Shown: positions 34,222 to 42,591 of the stretch, piece by piece
How the letters are laid out: the number at the start of each line of letters is the position of its first letter
Numbering within the stretch: the first letter of the stretch is position 1
From: Spirochaetaceae bacterium
GTDB taxonomy: Bacteria; Spirochaetota; Spirochaetia; B11-G9
NCBI GenBank assembly: GCA_015493635.1
Contig: WGCU01000034.1
Coordinates: forward strand, 1 to 64,000
Direction: 5' to 3'
Length of the DNA stretch: 64,000 bases
The notes under the pieces: model-generated
Databases searched by the model: none
Told to the model about the DNA's origin: nothing
The model's input: the letters and a program-made list of their open reading frames with translations, nothing else
Program-made: the position numbers and the translations under genes

Positions 34222-34824
34222 CCGTACCGAACAACCCTCACAATCAGGTTTTTTTGCAAAACATCTTTTCCGCCCATGAACATTGATAACCATGGAAAGA
34301 TCTGTCCAGATCCCGGGATCAGCTATCCGGGCTATTTCTTTCTCAATTTTCCGGGGGGCGCTCTCTTCCGTTAACCCCAGGCGCTGTACAACCCGGGAAA
34401 AATGGGTATCAACAATAATGGCCGGTTTTCCAAAGCAATGCGCCCGGACAACATTGGCGCTCTTCCTCCCGACGCCGGGTATTTTCAGGAGGTCATGCAT
34501 CTCTTCCGGGACAGTGCCGCCGAAAACTGAAGCAACGGTCTGTGCCGCTGCAATGATATTTCTTGTTTTCATCCGGTAAAAGCCGGTGGAGAAAACAAGG
34601 GACTCCACCGTACCCCGGTCTGCCGCCGCCAGCTCCGAAGGGGTCCGGTACCGGGCAAAAAGAGCAGGGGTTACCCTGTTTACCTGATCGTCGGTTGTCT
34701 GTGCTGAAAGAATAACCGCGATAAGGAGATGGAAGGGTGTTGTATAGTCAAGAAACGTGTGGGCATCGGGATATTCTTTTTTTAGATACCGGTAAAGGGT
34801 CTGCAGCTGTTCTTTTTTATCCAT
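34156..34824 (-). CDS. nth: Endonuclease III
   Basis: Base-excision repair glycosylase/AP lyase. The helix-hairpin-helix LLKIPGVGRKSANVV with catalytic Lys, the catalytic Asp in IVDTHFSRVVQRLGL, and a [4Fe-4S] cluster in CFAKKPDCEGCSVRLLC (C-x6-C-x2-C-x5-C). 222 residues. The last 22 codons lie inside the convergent DtxR gene. A TAGTAT box ends eight bases before the ATG, but its -35 is weak. Confidence 0.95.
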   Translation of the reverse strand: MDKKEQLQTLYRYLKKEYPDAHTFLDYTTPFHLLIAVILSAQTTDDQVNRVTPALFARYRTPSELAAADRGTVESLVFSTGFYRMKTRNIIAAAQTVASVFGGTVPEEMHDLLKIPGVGRKSANVVRAHCFGKPAIIVDTHFSRVVQRLGLTEESAPRKIEKEIARIADPGIWTDLSMVINVHGRKRCFAKKPDCEGCSVRLLCPFYGPFYESSPGFVSGDN

Positions 34825-34849
34825 GGTAGGTGATACTACACTCTTTTGC

Positions 34850-36112
34850 TTAAAAGTTCACTGCCATTCCTAACTGAAACGACACCCCCAGAGCGGAAAA
34901 CCCGACCCTTTCACCAGAACTGTTCCGGGAAAAGTTGAACTTATGATACTGGGGGAACGTCCCGTTGGTATCTATATCCGCGTCTGAGTTTATCGTTGTG
35001 TCCCTGACACTGCCTGCTATTTCAAAGGAGGTGGGAACAAACTCCGGCAGGTAGAACCCGCCCGCCCGGGCAAAGAGAGAGAGCCGTGGAGAAACAAGGT
35101 AGGCAGCACTGAGGGAAAGATGGTATGAGGCGTAGAGGCTGTGGTTGAACCCTGTTACGATAATACGATCCGTTGCAGAGATAAGGTTTCCACTAGAGTT
35201 TGGCAGCCAGACGGGAAAGTCGGGGAAGTCCTGCTCCAGAACGGGATTTACATAGAGAACGGCACCGAGACGGGCGCCGAGGGAAAGCCTGACCGTAGGG
35301 GAAAAGACCGCCTCGGAAGCCAGGGAGATCCCGCTGGCACTGAACCTGAAGTACCGGCTTACATCTGTATAAGTCGTACCATCTTTAGTCGTACCTGAAA
35401 TTTTCGGTGTATCAAGGCCCTGCATCTCTCTGCTTAACAGAGAAACGTACCCGAGGGAAAAGGAAAGCCACTTTGCCACCCGGTACCCGGCGTCAACTGA
35501 GAAAAGAAAAAATCCGTTGCTGTTTCCTCCGATCTCAATAAGCCCCGTGGCATTGGGAGATAAGGTAATTCCGTAGGGAGACTGAAAGGTGGAAGCAATG
35601 TACTTTTCTGACTCTTGTTCTATCTCTTTCCGTCCCGCCGTGATACGGGCGCTGGTTATAATTTTCCCTGTTTCAACTTCCACAAGCCGGGCGGAAACAA
35701 CATAGGAATCTCCCTGTTCGGCAACCGACCCGAGAACAAGCAGTTCCACTCCCTGAAGTTCTCCCAACTGCGGAGCGGTACTCTCACTGGTAAACCCGGA
35801 GAGACTTAGTTTGTATTCTTTCATCAAGGCGTCCAGGTCCCTGCGCTCTATTACCTGAAAAACCGTTGACCTGCTGAGCTCGTCAGTCAGCATGACCGAG
35901 ACAAGAGAGCCTACAGAGTTTTTAACCGCTCCGGCGCTCTCGTTGCTGAAATCTCCTATGCCTATTCGGGGTTTTATAAGCAGGTTTTTGTGACCGTCCA
36001 TGTACCCGCGGGTAATCTCAACAGCCAGATTCCGGATCTGTTGATTGAGGGACTGTGCGCCGATCAATACCGCCGCTGATAAAAATAAGATAAAAATAAT
36101 GGTACGTTTCAT
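34850..36112 (-). CDS. CsgG/FlgO-domain protein with C-terminal predicted beta-barrel
   Basis: A 420-residue exported protein (signal MKRTIIFILFLSAAVLIGAQ). Residues about 45-180 have the CsgG/LpoB/FlgO fold: RIGIGDFSNESAGAV, VSVMLTDELSRSTVFQVIERRDLDALMKEY and GVELLVLGSVAEQGDSYVVSARLVEVETGKI in part. Residues about 195-420 are alternating amphipathic strands rich in Tyr, Ser and Gly ending in FQLGMAVNF, with the terminal Phe typical of outer-membrane proteins. This suggests a barrel anchored in the outer membrane with a periplasmic CsgG-like domain. GGGGGG precedes the ATG. Confidence 0.8.
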   Translation of the reverse strand: MKRTIIFILFLSAAVLIGAQSLNQQIRNLAVEITRGYMDGHKNLLIKPRIGIGDFSNESAGAVKNSVGSLVSVMLTDELSRSTVFQVIERRDLDALMKEYKLSLSGFTSESTAPQLGELQGVELLVLGSVAEQGDSYVVSARLVEVETGKIITSARITAGRKEIEQESEKYIASTFQSPYGITLSPNATGLIEIGGNSNGFFLFSVDAGYRVAKWLSFSLGYVSLLSREMQGLDTPKISGTTKDGTTYTDVSRYFRFSASGISLASEAVFSPTVRLSLGARLGAVLYVNPVLEQDFPDFPVWLPNSSGNLISATDRIIVTGFNHSLYASYHLSLSAAYLVSPRLSLFARAGGFYLPEFVPTSFEIAGSVRDTTINSDADIDTNGTFPQYHKFNFSRNSSGERVGFSALGVSFQLGMAVNF

Positions 36113-36235
36113 ACCCCCCCCGAAAAACTCATATTATAGCTTTTTACTCATCTATATAACTATATCCTGTTATTAAAAAATTAACCAGTAAAATATTTTT
36201 CTTTTGACGAATACTTTTATGCACCGTTGTCCCCC

Positions 36236-36264
36236 TTGACCTTCAGATATGATATAGTTATATT
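36236..36264 (+). promoter_or_regulatory. Promoter of tRNA-Pro
   Basis: TTGACC at 36236-36241, 17 bases, TATATT at 36259-36264, ending 12 bases before the mature tRNA 5' end. The rest of 36113-36235 is AT-rich with no clear element beyond a TATAAT on the minus strand upstream of the CsgG gene. Confidence 0.65.
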
Positions 36265-36276
36265 ACGATTCAGCAG

Positions 36277-36349
36277 CGGGATGTGGCCCAGTGGCTAGGG
36301 CACCTGGTTTGGGACCAGGGGATCGGAGGTTCGAATCCTCTCATCCCGA
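36277..36349 (+). tRNA. tRNA-Pro (anticodon TGG)
   Basis: Acceptor CGGGATG pairs with CATCCCG, discriminator A. D stem GCCC/GGGC, anticodon stem CCTGG/CCAGG with loop TTTGGGA (anticodon TGG), T arm GGAGG-TTCGAAT-CCTCT. The CCA end is not encoded. Confidence 0.95.
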
Positions 36350-36412
36350 TTACATACAGTTTTCCATTCATTCTAAAGGAATACGTGGAGACTGAATAAG
36401 GGAAAGAAAAGC

Positions 36413-36532
36413 AGGATTCGAATCGAGGGCGCGCCGAGCGTCAGCGAGGACAAGGGGACAGGATGTCCCCGGCAGCGACCGATGCGCCTGCAGGGAGTCC
36501 GGCAGGACGCCGGCGACCGAAAGGCGAATCCT
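36413..36532. repeat. GC-rich hairpin-laden element bounded by tRNA-like arms
   Basis: About 120 bases between the two tRNAs, much richer in GC than its surroundings. Ends: perfect 8-bp inverted repeat AGGATTCG (36413-36420) / CGAATCCT (36525-36532). Inside: palindrome GGCGCGCC (36428-36435), hairpin GGGGACA-GGA-TGTCCCC (36454-36470), hairpin CCGGC-AGGAC-GCCGG (36499-36513), and GCGACCGA twice. The right flank (36525-36547) is an imperfect copy of the tRNA-Pro 3' end (36332-36352). No reading frame. Looks like a small mobile or dispersed repeat inserted in a duplicated T-arm. The remaining bases 36350-36412 and 36533-36558 hold nothing recognisable. Confidence 0.7.
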
Positions 36533-36558
36533 CTTCAATCCCGATTAATTTCATTCAT

Positions 36559-36632
36559 GCGTCCATAGCTCAGCTGGATAGAGCAACGGCCTTCTAAGCC
36601 GTAGGTCATGGGTTCGAATCCCGTTGGACGTA
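36559..36632 (+). tRNA. tRNA-Arg (anticodon TCT)
   Basis: Acceptor GCGTCCA pairs with TGGACGT (terminal G-U), discriminator A. D arm GCTC...GAGC, anticodon stem ACGGC/GCCGT with loop CTTCTAA (TCT), T arm ATGGG-TTCGAAT-CCCGT. No encoded CCA. Its 3' 27 bases overlap the end of trpR on the opposite strand. Confidence 0.95.
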
Positions 36633-36926
36633 ATAGCGTTTTTTATACTCCTTCAGCATTGCCGCGAAGGCGGAATTTTCTTTTTTCAACTCCTTTGATC
36701 CCCTTGTTATGTTGCATAAGCTTAAGCCTAGTTCTTTCGCGATATTCCGCTGACTCATTCCCTCATCAAGAAGCCTGACGAGAGCCCATCTGTTGGCAAT
36801 TTCAGCAACCTCAGAAGGGGTAAGTAGACTTTTTAAGAAATCGTGTATCAGGTCGGCATCAGTACATGAAGCAAGGGTCGTAACCAGTTCATGCAAAGAT
36901 TTTTCGTTTACTGGTTTTGTATCCAT
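36606..36926 (-). CDS. trpR: Trp repressor family regulator TrpR
   Basis: About 106 residues from ATG 36926 (MDTKPVNEKS). The TrpR fold is clear: FLKSLLTPSEVAEIANRWALVRLLDEGMSQRNIAKELGLSLCNITRGSKELK in order, where MSQR and ITRGS are the DNA-reading and corepressor-binding helices. The longer frame to 37034 runs through the promoter. The last residues QRDSNP and the stop codon come from the antisense of tRNA-Arg. A TTGACA-N17-AATAGT promoter ends six bases before the ATG, with no Shine-Dalgarno site. No trp biosynthesis genes are nearby; the TrpXYZ-like importer at 16-19 kb is a candidate target. Confidence 0.9.
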   Translation of the reverse strand: MDTKPVNEKSLHELVTTLASCTDADLIHDFLKSLLTPSEVAEIANRWALVRLLDEGMSQRNIAKELGLSLCNITRGSKELKKENSAFAAMLKEYKKRYYVQRDSNP

Positions 36927-36932
36927 GATATA

Positions 36933-36961
36933 ACTATTACAGGTGCTCACGTTTCTGTCAA
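36933..36961 (-). promoter_or_regulatory. Leaderless-type promoter of trpR
   Basis: Minus strand TTGACA at 36956-36961, 17 bases, AATAGT at 36933-36938, then six bases to the ATG at 36926. Back to back with the histidinol phosphatase promoter. Confidence 0.65.
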
Positions 36962-36999
36962 GAGAAATAGCCTTTTGATCCAAAGTAATCAATAACACC

Positions 37000-37028
37000 T
37001 TGCCCAGCCAGTTTAAATCAGGTATCTT
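37000..37028 (+). promoter_or_regulatory. Leaderless-type promoter of the histidinol phosphatase gene
   Basis: TTGCCC at 37000-37005, 17 bases, TATCTT at 37023-37028, then seven bases to the ATG at 37036. No ribosome-binding site at proper spacing. Confidence 0.5.
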
Positions 37029-37035
37029 ACTCATT

Positions 37036-37824
37036 ATGAATAATTATCATACACATACTTGGCGGTGTAAACATGCCGATGGAACGGTAACAGACTATGC
37101 TGAAGCGGCAAAAGCTGCTCACTTACAAACACTGGGAATGTCGGACCATACTCCGCTTCCGGATAACCGCTGGCCCTTTATCCGAATGGAATATAATGAA
37201 ATCGATGCATACATACAGGAGATAGAAGAAGCCCGGAAAAATGTCTCAGGCATCACACTCCTTCAGGGTCTTGAATGTGACTGGGCCCGTGAATATAAAA
37301 ATTACTACCAAGAGGAACTACTCGGCAAAAGGGATTTTGATTACCTGATTGGAGCTGTTCACTGGTTTCCCTACCATGGTGACTGGCTGTATACAGGGGA
37401 CATTGAGCATGCTTCTCACTTAAAAGCTTTCAGCAGCCATATTATTGAAGCCATGGAATGTGGACTTTTCAGCTTTATTGCCCATCCTGATTCCTTCGGT
37501 ATAGGATACAAACTCTGGGATGAAAATACAGAGTCATGCTCAAGGGATATCATTACAGCTGCCGGGGAACTGAACATACCTCTTGAAATAAACGGTTACG
37601 GCTTACGAAAACCGGATATTGTTACTCCCACAGGGAAACGGAAACAGTATCCCCTCCTCCCTTTCTGGAAAATTGCGGGAGAAGCAAGAATTACTGCCGT
37701 ATGCAATTCTGATGCACATACTCCGGGAGATGTTGGCGCTTCCCTCGAAGAAACCAGAGCACTGGCAGAAAAATATTCCGTACAGGTACTCGATGAGATT
37801 CCCCTGCTGAAGAAGGCGGTTTAA
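37036..37824 (+). CDS. hisK: PHP-family histidinol-phosphatase
   Basis: Metal-dependent phosphatase of the PHP superfamily, most similar to HisK-type histidinol-phosphatase. Start at ATG 37036 (MNNYHTHTWRCKHADGT); the HTH triad with C/H gives the first metal site. Others: SDHTPLPDNRWP, LLQGLECDW, GAVHWFPYHGDWLY, FIAHPDSFG and CNSDAHTPGDVG. 262 residues. Other his genes are not in the window, so action on a different phosphate ester is possible. The stop codon overlaps the likely start of the next gene. Confidence 0.85.
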   Translation: MNNYHTHTWRCKHADGTVTDYAEAAKAAHLQTLGMSDHTPLPDNRWPFIRMEYNEIDAYIQEIEEARKNVSGITLLQGLECDWAREYKNYYQEELLGKRDFDYLIGAVHWFPYHGDWLYTGDIEHASHLKAFSSHIIEAMECGLFSFIAHPDSFGIGYKLWDENTESCSRDIITAAGELNIPLEINGYGLRKPDIVTPTGKRKQYPLLPFWKIAGEARITAVCNSDAHTPGDVGASLEETRALAEKYSVQVLDEIPLLKKAV

Positions 37825-38534
37825 TTATCAAGGAATCGGATCTTTATCCACCTCTTAAAGATTATCTTGAATTAAAAGGCTATACCGTTTACGGCGAAGT
37901 ACGGAGCTGTGATCTTGCCGCGGTTAAGGATAAAGAACTTGTTATTATTGAATTAAAGAAAAACCTTACTCTTAAACTAGTTATGCAGGGTGTACAACGG
38001 CAGGAACTAACCAGAAGCGTGTATCTTGCCATCCCTCACATATATACCCGCCATTTCAATGCTCCGGGAAAAGACGCCCTGAGGCTTCTCAAGCGTCTTG
38101 GGCTCGGACTCATCATTATACACTTCAGGGAAAATGGAAATAAAGATGTTGAAGTACTACTGAATCCTGTAATACCCCGGAAAAGCTATGGAATCCAATA
38201 CAAAAAACGGAAAACGCTCTTCAAAGAAATGAAGGGACGTTACCGCGATTTTAATAAAGGAGGAGTCCCTTCCACCATTGAAACAGTTTCAGCATACCGT
38301 TTGAAAGCACTTTACATCGCTATTCTCCTGGAAGAAAAGAGAGATCTTTCCCCCTCCCAGCTCCGAACTTTGGGAGCCGATCCATCTACCCAGTCGATTC
38401 TTTCAAATAACTACTATGGGTGGTTCAGGCGGGTTAAGAGGGGAGTTTACACCCTTACCGAAACAGGCCGCTCGGGTATTAACCTGTATCCGGAACAGAG
38501 TGCATATTTAAAAAAGAAGCTGCTGCTCTTATAG
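37824..38534 (+). CDS. DUF2161 PD-(D/E)XK-like protein with non-canonical ATT start
   Basis: About 236 residues. The first ATG in frame (37983) would remove the core of the domain. Upstream codons encode IKESDLYPPLKDYLELKGYTVYGEV then CDLAAVKDKELVIIELKKN, which is the start and the D...ELK nuclease-like site of DUF2161. In-frame between the TGA at 37794 and 37983 there is no ATG, GTG or TTG. ATT at 37824 overlaps the hisK stop (TAATT) and lies after AAGGCGG at 37813-37819, exactly where an ATG would be expected. The C-terminal part is a winged-helix-like tail (YNNYYGWFRRVKRG pattern). Function unknown; translation is probably coupled to hisK. Confidence 0.75.
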   Translation: MIKESDLYPPLKDYLELKGYTVYGEVRSCDLAAVKDKELVIIELKKNLTLKLVMQGVQRQELTRSVYLAIPHIYTRHFNAPGKDALRLLKRLGLGLIIIHFRENGNKDVEVLLNPVIPRKSYGIQYKKRKTLFKEMKGRYRDFNKGGVPSTIETVSAYRLKALYIAILLEEKRDLSPSQLRTLGADPSTQSILSNNYYGWFRRVKRGVYTLTETGRSGINLYPEQSAYLKKKLLLL

Positions 38535-38617
38535 ATAATTAATCTATAAGCTCTAAAAGTATTGATTTATGCAGCACATTAAAGCTATGATACGATACAT
38601 CTTAACGGGAGAATACC

Positions 38618-38836
38618 ATGGCTGAATGCGAATTAATAGACAAGTGCCCTTTTTTTAATAAACATCTCGAAAATGATGATGAAACAGTAGCATTGCTGAA
38701 AGAAAAGTACTGCAAAACAAACAATCTCAACTGTGCCCGGTACATGATTTCCATCGCTCTGGGTTCTGAAGCTGTCCCTGAGGATCTCAATCCAACCGAA
38801 AAAATTAAAGCGTACGAAATAATCAGCAGCAGCTGA
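38618..38836 (+). CDS. Small Cys-rich protein
   Basis: 72 residues. Four Cys in the pattern C-x5-CPFF (residues 4-10) and YC-x6-CARYMI (about residues 32-40), a spacing suited to a zinc or iron-sulfur site. I have seen the CPFF...YC...CARY arrangement in small conserved bacterial proteins but cannot name a function. GGGAG precedes the ATG. It ends five bases before the radical SAM gene, so the two are likely co-transcribed. Confidence 0.8.
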   Translation: MAECELIDKCPFFNKHLENDDETVALLKEKYCKTNNLNCARYMISIALGSEAVPEDLNPTEKIKAYEIISSS

Positions 38837-38841
38837 TTGAA

Positions 38842-40482
38842 ATGAAACTTACCCTTGTATCATTACACTGCGATAGATCGCCCCAGGCGTTTCCCCTGGC
38901 TGCGGCAATGCTTGCCGCGCAGGTACCGGCGGACATAGAAACCCGGCTTATTGACATTTATCCAGATGAACCGGTTGAATTATCAATCAGCCGTATTCTG
39001 GAGAGTGACCCATCGATCCTTGGATTTTCAGTGTATCTATGGAACGTTGACAGCATACAAAGAATAGCCGCTAAAATACACCGCAGAAACCCCCGGATCA
39101 TACTTATTGCCGGCGGCCCGGAAGTTACTGCTGATGCGGATAATTTTGATCCTGAAGGCCGTTTTACCGCTCTTTTTGCCGGAGAGGGGGAAGAAATTCT
39201 GAAAGCCTTCCTTGCCCTAAAACCAGCGGAAATAACACGCAGGACAACGGGACGCATATTCCGTCAGCAGGCAGCTCTTGATGTTACCACTCTTGGTTCA
39301 CCTTTCCTAAAAAGAATAATCAATATTTCCCTTTATGACGGTATTCTCTGGGAGCTTTCACGTGGATGTGTTTTTAACTGCTCATTTTGTTTTGAATCAC
39401 GAGGCATCAGGAAGGTACGTGATTTTCCCCTTGAAGTGCTTACTGAGGAGCTTGATTATTTTGTTTCTCAGGGTGTCTCCCAGATTTTTATCCTTGATCC
39501 GACCTTTAATCTGAATCCTGAACGGGCAAAAACGTTACTGCAGCTGTTTAAGGGAAAAGCACCGGATATCCATTTCACCTTTGAAATCAGAAGCGAGTTT
39601 CTTGACCGCGAAATGGCAGAACTTTTTTCGGACCTTACATGCAGTATACAACTGGGGCTGCAGAGCATCCACCCAGAAGTTTTACGAAAAGTAAACAGGC
39701 AATTCAACCGTAGAGACTTTTACGATAAAATACTCCTTCTCCATGAAGCTGGAGCAGTCTATGGGTTTGACTTGATCTACGGACTTCCGGAAGATACGTA
39801 CCAAGGATTTTGCGAGAGTCTTGATTTTGCTCTCTCCCTCCGGCCCAATCATCTCGACATTTTCCCTCTTGCTGTTCTCAAAGGAACAGAACTCTACAAT
39901 ACAGCAGCAAAATACAACATTGTGTATTCCGCATCGAACCCATACACCGTCCTTCACACACCTGGTTTTTCTGAGCATGATATTAAAAAAGCTGAAAAAC
40001 TTGCCCGGGCATGCTCTCTCTTTTATAACAGAGGAGAAGCGGTCCCCTGGTTTTCCATGTTTCTGGAAGCGTTGGACGAAACACCATCGTCATTACTTAC
40101 AGATTTTTCTATGTATCTTGAAAAGAATAAGTTAGAGCACATTGATTTTGACATGATATCAATTTTGGAGATAACGGTATTACAGAAAGATTATATATAT
40201 TCACGATTTACAGAGAAATCTCTCGAAAGAGAAGGTTCGGCCGCTGCTGATATTATCCAGTGGTTTAATGGCATCTCCTTTCTGAACGCTCATGAAATGG
40301 AGACTTCCCTTACGCTTGATTTTAACTTCAATATCGAGACTATGATTGAAAATATTGAAATGGGAATTGATTCGCTGGAGGAACTGGCACATTTTACCGA
40401 AATGACTTCCTGCCGTGGAAAACTTTACAAAGACGGCGGAGAAGTCTTTACACGGATAATTGAACCTGACAGCAATTTGTAA
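38842..40482 (+). CDS. B12-binding-domain radical SAM protein
   Basis: A 546-residue protein. Residues 1 to about 140 form a cobalamin-binding-like Rossmann domain ([31 protein letters not shown]) without the DxHxxG His. The radical SAM site CVFNCSFC is near residue 176, followed by [25 protein letters not shown] and [14 protein letters not shown], as in anaerobic magnesium-protoporphyrin cyclase/BchE-type and methylthiotransferase-like relatives. The C-terminal DUF4080-like part is helical. Substrate unknown; the adjacent small Cys-rich protein may be linked. Confidence 0.88.
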   Translation: MKLTLVSLHCDRSPQAFPLAAAMLAAQVPADIETRLIDIYPDEPVELSISRILESDPSILGFSVYLWNVDSIQRIAAKIHRRNPRIILIAGGPEVTADADNFDPEGRFTALFAGEGEEILKAFLALKPAEITRRTTGRIFRQQAALDVTTLGSPFLKRIINISLYDGILWELSRGCVFNCSFCFESRGIRKVRDFPLEVLTEELDYFVSQGVSQIFILDPTFNLNPERAKTLLQLFKGKAPDIHFTFEIRSEFLDREMAELFSDLTCSIQLGLQSIHPEVLRKVNRQFNRRDFYDKILLLHEAGAVYGFDLIYGLPEDTYQGFCESLDFALSLRPNHLDIFPLAVLKGTELYNTAAKYNIVYSASNPYTVLHTPGFSEHDIKKAEKLARACSLFYNRGEAVPWFSMFLEALDETPSSLLTDFSMYLEKNKLEHIDFDMISILEITVLQKDYIYSRFTEKSLEREGSAAADIIQWFNGISFLNAHEMETSLTLDFNFNIETMIENIEMGIDSLEELAHFTEMTSCRGKLYKDGGEVFTRIIEPDSNL

Positions 40483-40517
40483 TAGAATGGCTGTTAAAAC
40501 TGAAAACAGAGGAAATA

Positions 40518-42212
40518 ATGGATACAAACAGAACAGCAGAAGATACGGTACGCTTAAATTTTATCGAAAAAATAATTGAAGAAGATATAAAAGCTAATAA
40601 GAATAACGGACAGGTAGAAACTCGTTTTCCGCCTGAACCAAACGGGTATCTTCACATTGGACATGCTAAATCCATATGTCTCAACTTTGGACTTGCACAG
40701 AAGTACAACGGACGATGTCATCTCCGTTTTGACGACACAAACCCGGAGAAAGAAGATGTGGAATATATTGATTCCATCCGTAAAGATATCAATTGGCTTG
40801 GATTTGACTGGGGAGAGAACGAGTTCTTTGCCTCGGATTATTTTGAAAAACTCTATCTGTACGCAGAGAAGCTGATAATGGAGGGAAAAGCATACGTTGA
40901 CGGCCTTTCTCCTGAGGAAATCCGGGAATACCGGGGGACCCTGACAGAACCGGGAAAGGAAAGTCCTGACCACAGCAGAAGCATAGAAGAAAATCTTGAT
41001 CTTTTCCGAAGGATGAAAGCCGGTGAATTTGAAGATGGGAAATATCTGCTCCGGGCGAAAATTGATATGAGTTCCCCCAACCTGAACATGAGAGATCCTG
41101 CCCTTTACAGGATCCGGCGGGTAACGCATCATAGAACAGGAGACAGATGGTGCATATACCCGATGTATGACTTTACCCACCCCCTTTCAGATGCCATAGA
41201 AGGAATAACACACTCAGTATGTACTCTAGAGTTTGAAGATCACCGTCCCCTGTACAACTGGATGGTGGAAAACACAGGCCCGGGACACAGACCGCAGCAG
41301 ATTGAATTTGCCCGTCTGAACCTGACCTATACCATTATGAGTAAACGTAAGCTTTTAAAGCTGGTAGAAAGCGGAATTGTTTCAGGATGGGATGATCCCA
41401 GGATGCCGACTATTTCAGGGTTCCGGCGTAGAGGGTACACCCCTGAATCTATCCGTGACTTTGCAGGAAGGATCGGTGTTGCGAAGGCAAACAGCACTGT
41501 GGATATAGCACTTTTGGAGCACTGCCTGCGGGAAGACCTCAACAAAAGAGCAAAACGGGTTATGGCAGTTCTTGACCCCCTCAAGGTAATTATAGACAAC
41601 TATCCCGAAGGAAAAGTTGAGTATCTGGAAGCTGAAAATAATCCGGAAGATGAGAGCATGGGTAAAAGGGAAATACCCTTCTCCAGAGAGCTGTACATTG
41701 AAAAAGACGATTTTATGGAAAATCCTCCAAAAAAATACTTCAGACTCTCTCCCGGAAAGGAGATCCGCCTTAAACACGCATACTACATTACCTGTGTCGG
41801 GGTTGTAAAGGATGAAGAAGGAGAGGTGACAGAGGTTCACTGTACATACGATCCCGATTCAAAGGGTGGGTGGACTGAAGACGGAAGGAAAGTAAGAGGA
41901 ACAAGTCACTGGGTATCGGCCTCCCACGCCTTTAAAGGAGAGGTCAGACTGTACAGCCACCTGTTTAAAATAGAGACCCCCGGTGAAAAGACTGGAGATT
42001 TTCTTGATGACATTGCTGATGATTCACTGACTGTTCTTAAAGAATGCAGGCTGGAACCCTCCCTTAAAGAGGCAAGGCAGGGTGAGTTCTTCCAGTTCCT
42101 GAGGAAAGGATACTTCTGTGTCGACAGCATAGATTCTACCGAAGGTGCACCGGTCTTTAACAGATCAGTTTCCATGAGGGATACCTGGGCCAAACTTCAG
42201 AAAAAAGGATAA
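40518..42212 (+). CDS. glnS: Glutaminyl-tRNA synthetase
   Basis: Class I synthetase charging tRNA-Gln. [17 protein letters not shown] holds the HIGH motif (about residue 44), and TIMSKRKL the KMSKS motif (about residue 274). [14 protein letters not shown] and the C-terminal anticodon-binding beta barrels ([21 protein letters not shown]) are GlnRS-specific. 564 residues, normal. Presence of GlnRS means direct glutaminylation rather than the GatCAB route for Gln. GAGGAAATA before the ATG. Confidence 0.96.
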   Translation: MDTNRTAEDTVRLNFIEKIIEEDIKANKNNGQVETRFPPEPNGYLHIGHAKSICLNFGLAQKYNGRCHLRFDDTNPEKEDVEYIDSIRKDINWLGFDWGENEFFASDYFEKLYLYAEKLIMEGKAYVDGLSPEEIREYRGTLTEPGKESPDHSRSIEENLDLFRRMKAGEFEDGKYLLRAKIDMSSPNLNMRDPALYRIRRVTHHRTGDRWCIYPMYDFTHPLSDAIEGITHSVCTLEFEDHRPLYNWMVENTGPGHRPQQIEFARLNLTYTIMSKRKLLKLVESGIVSGWDDPRMPTISGFRRRGYTPESIRDFAGRIGVAKANSTVDIALLEHCLREDLNKRAKRVMAVLDPLKVIIDNYPEGKVEYLEAENNPEDESMGKREIPFSRELYIEKDDFMENPPKKYFRLSPGKEIRLKHAYYITCVGVVKDEEGEVTEVHCTYDPDSKGGWTEDGRKVRGTSHWVSASHAFKGEVRLYSHLFKIETPGEKTGDFLDDIADDSLTVLKECRLEPSLKEARQGEFFQFLRKGYFCVDSIDSTEGAPVFNRSVSMRDTWAKLQKKG

Positions 42213-42245
42213 AATCCGATAGAAGGGTTACCTATAAAGAAATAT

Positions 42246-42590
42246 TCAGCAGGTCAAATGAAATACGAAATTGGTGTCAGAATCATTGAGATGCTTTACC
42301 GCGTCTTTGAGTTTTTTTACAACAAGAGTAACATTCAATTCTTCCGCCATCTTGAATACCTCGTCAGTTACCGGAAGACTGCCGTAGATTCCCGTTCCTA
42401 CAACAAGAGTACTGCAGTCCCACGGGATATTCTCATGTACCGTCAGAGGAGTGTGTCCGTAGTTCCCCTTACTCATCCTGGAAACGGATTTATTCCGGGG
42501 AGTGATCTTCCCCTTGTCAATAATAATGTCATCGGTCCACAACCTGCCGTCTATAACTATCTCTCCGAAAGAAACCTTGTCCGCTTCCAT
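42246..42590 (-). CDS. Mth938-like domain protein (DUF498)
   Basis: A 114-residue protein. FGEIVIDGRLWTDDIII, HTPLTVHENIPWDCSTLVVGTGIYGSLPVTDEV and LNVTLVVKKLKDAVKHLN in pieces match the Mth938/NDUFAF3 fold. Start at ATG 42590 with GAGGAGG upstream. Relatives in mitochondria assist complex I assembly; bacterial function is unknown. It follows the methyltransferase gene by one base and shares its transcript. Confidence 0.85.
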   Translation of the reverse strand: MEADKVSFGEIVIDGRLWTDDIIIDKGKITPRNKSVSRMSKGNYGHTPLTVHENIPWDCSTLVVGTGIYGSLPVTDEVFKMAEELNVTLVVKKLKDAVKHLNDSDTNFVFHLTC

Positions 42591-42591
42591 A

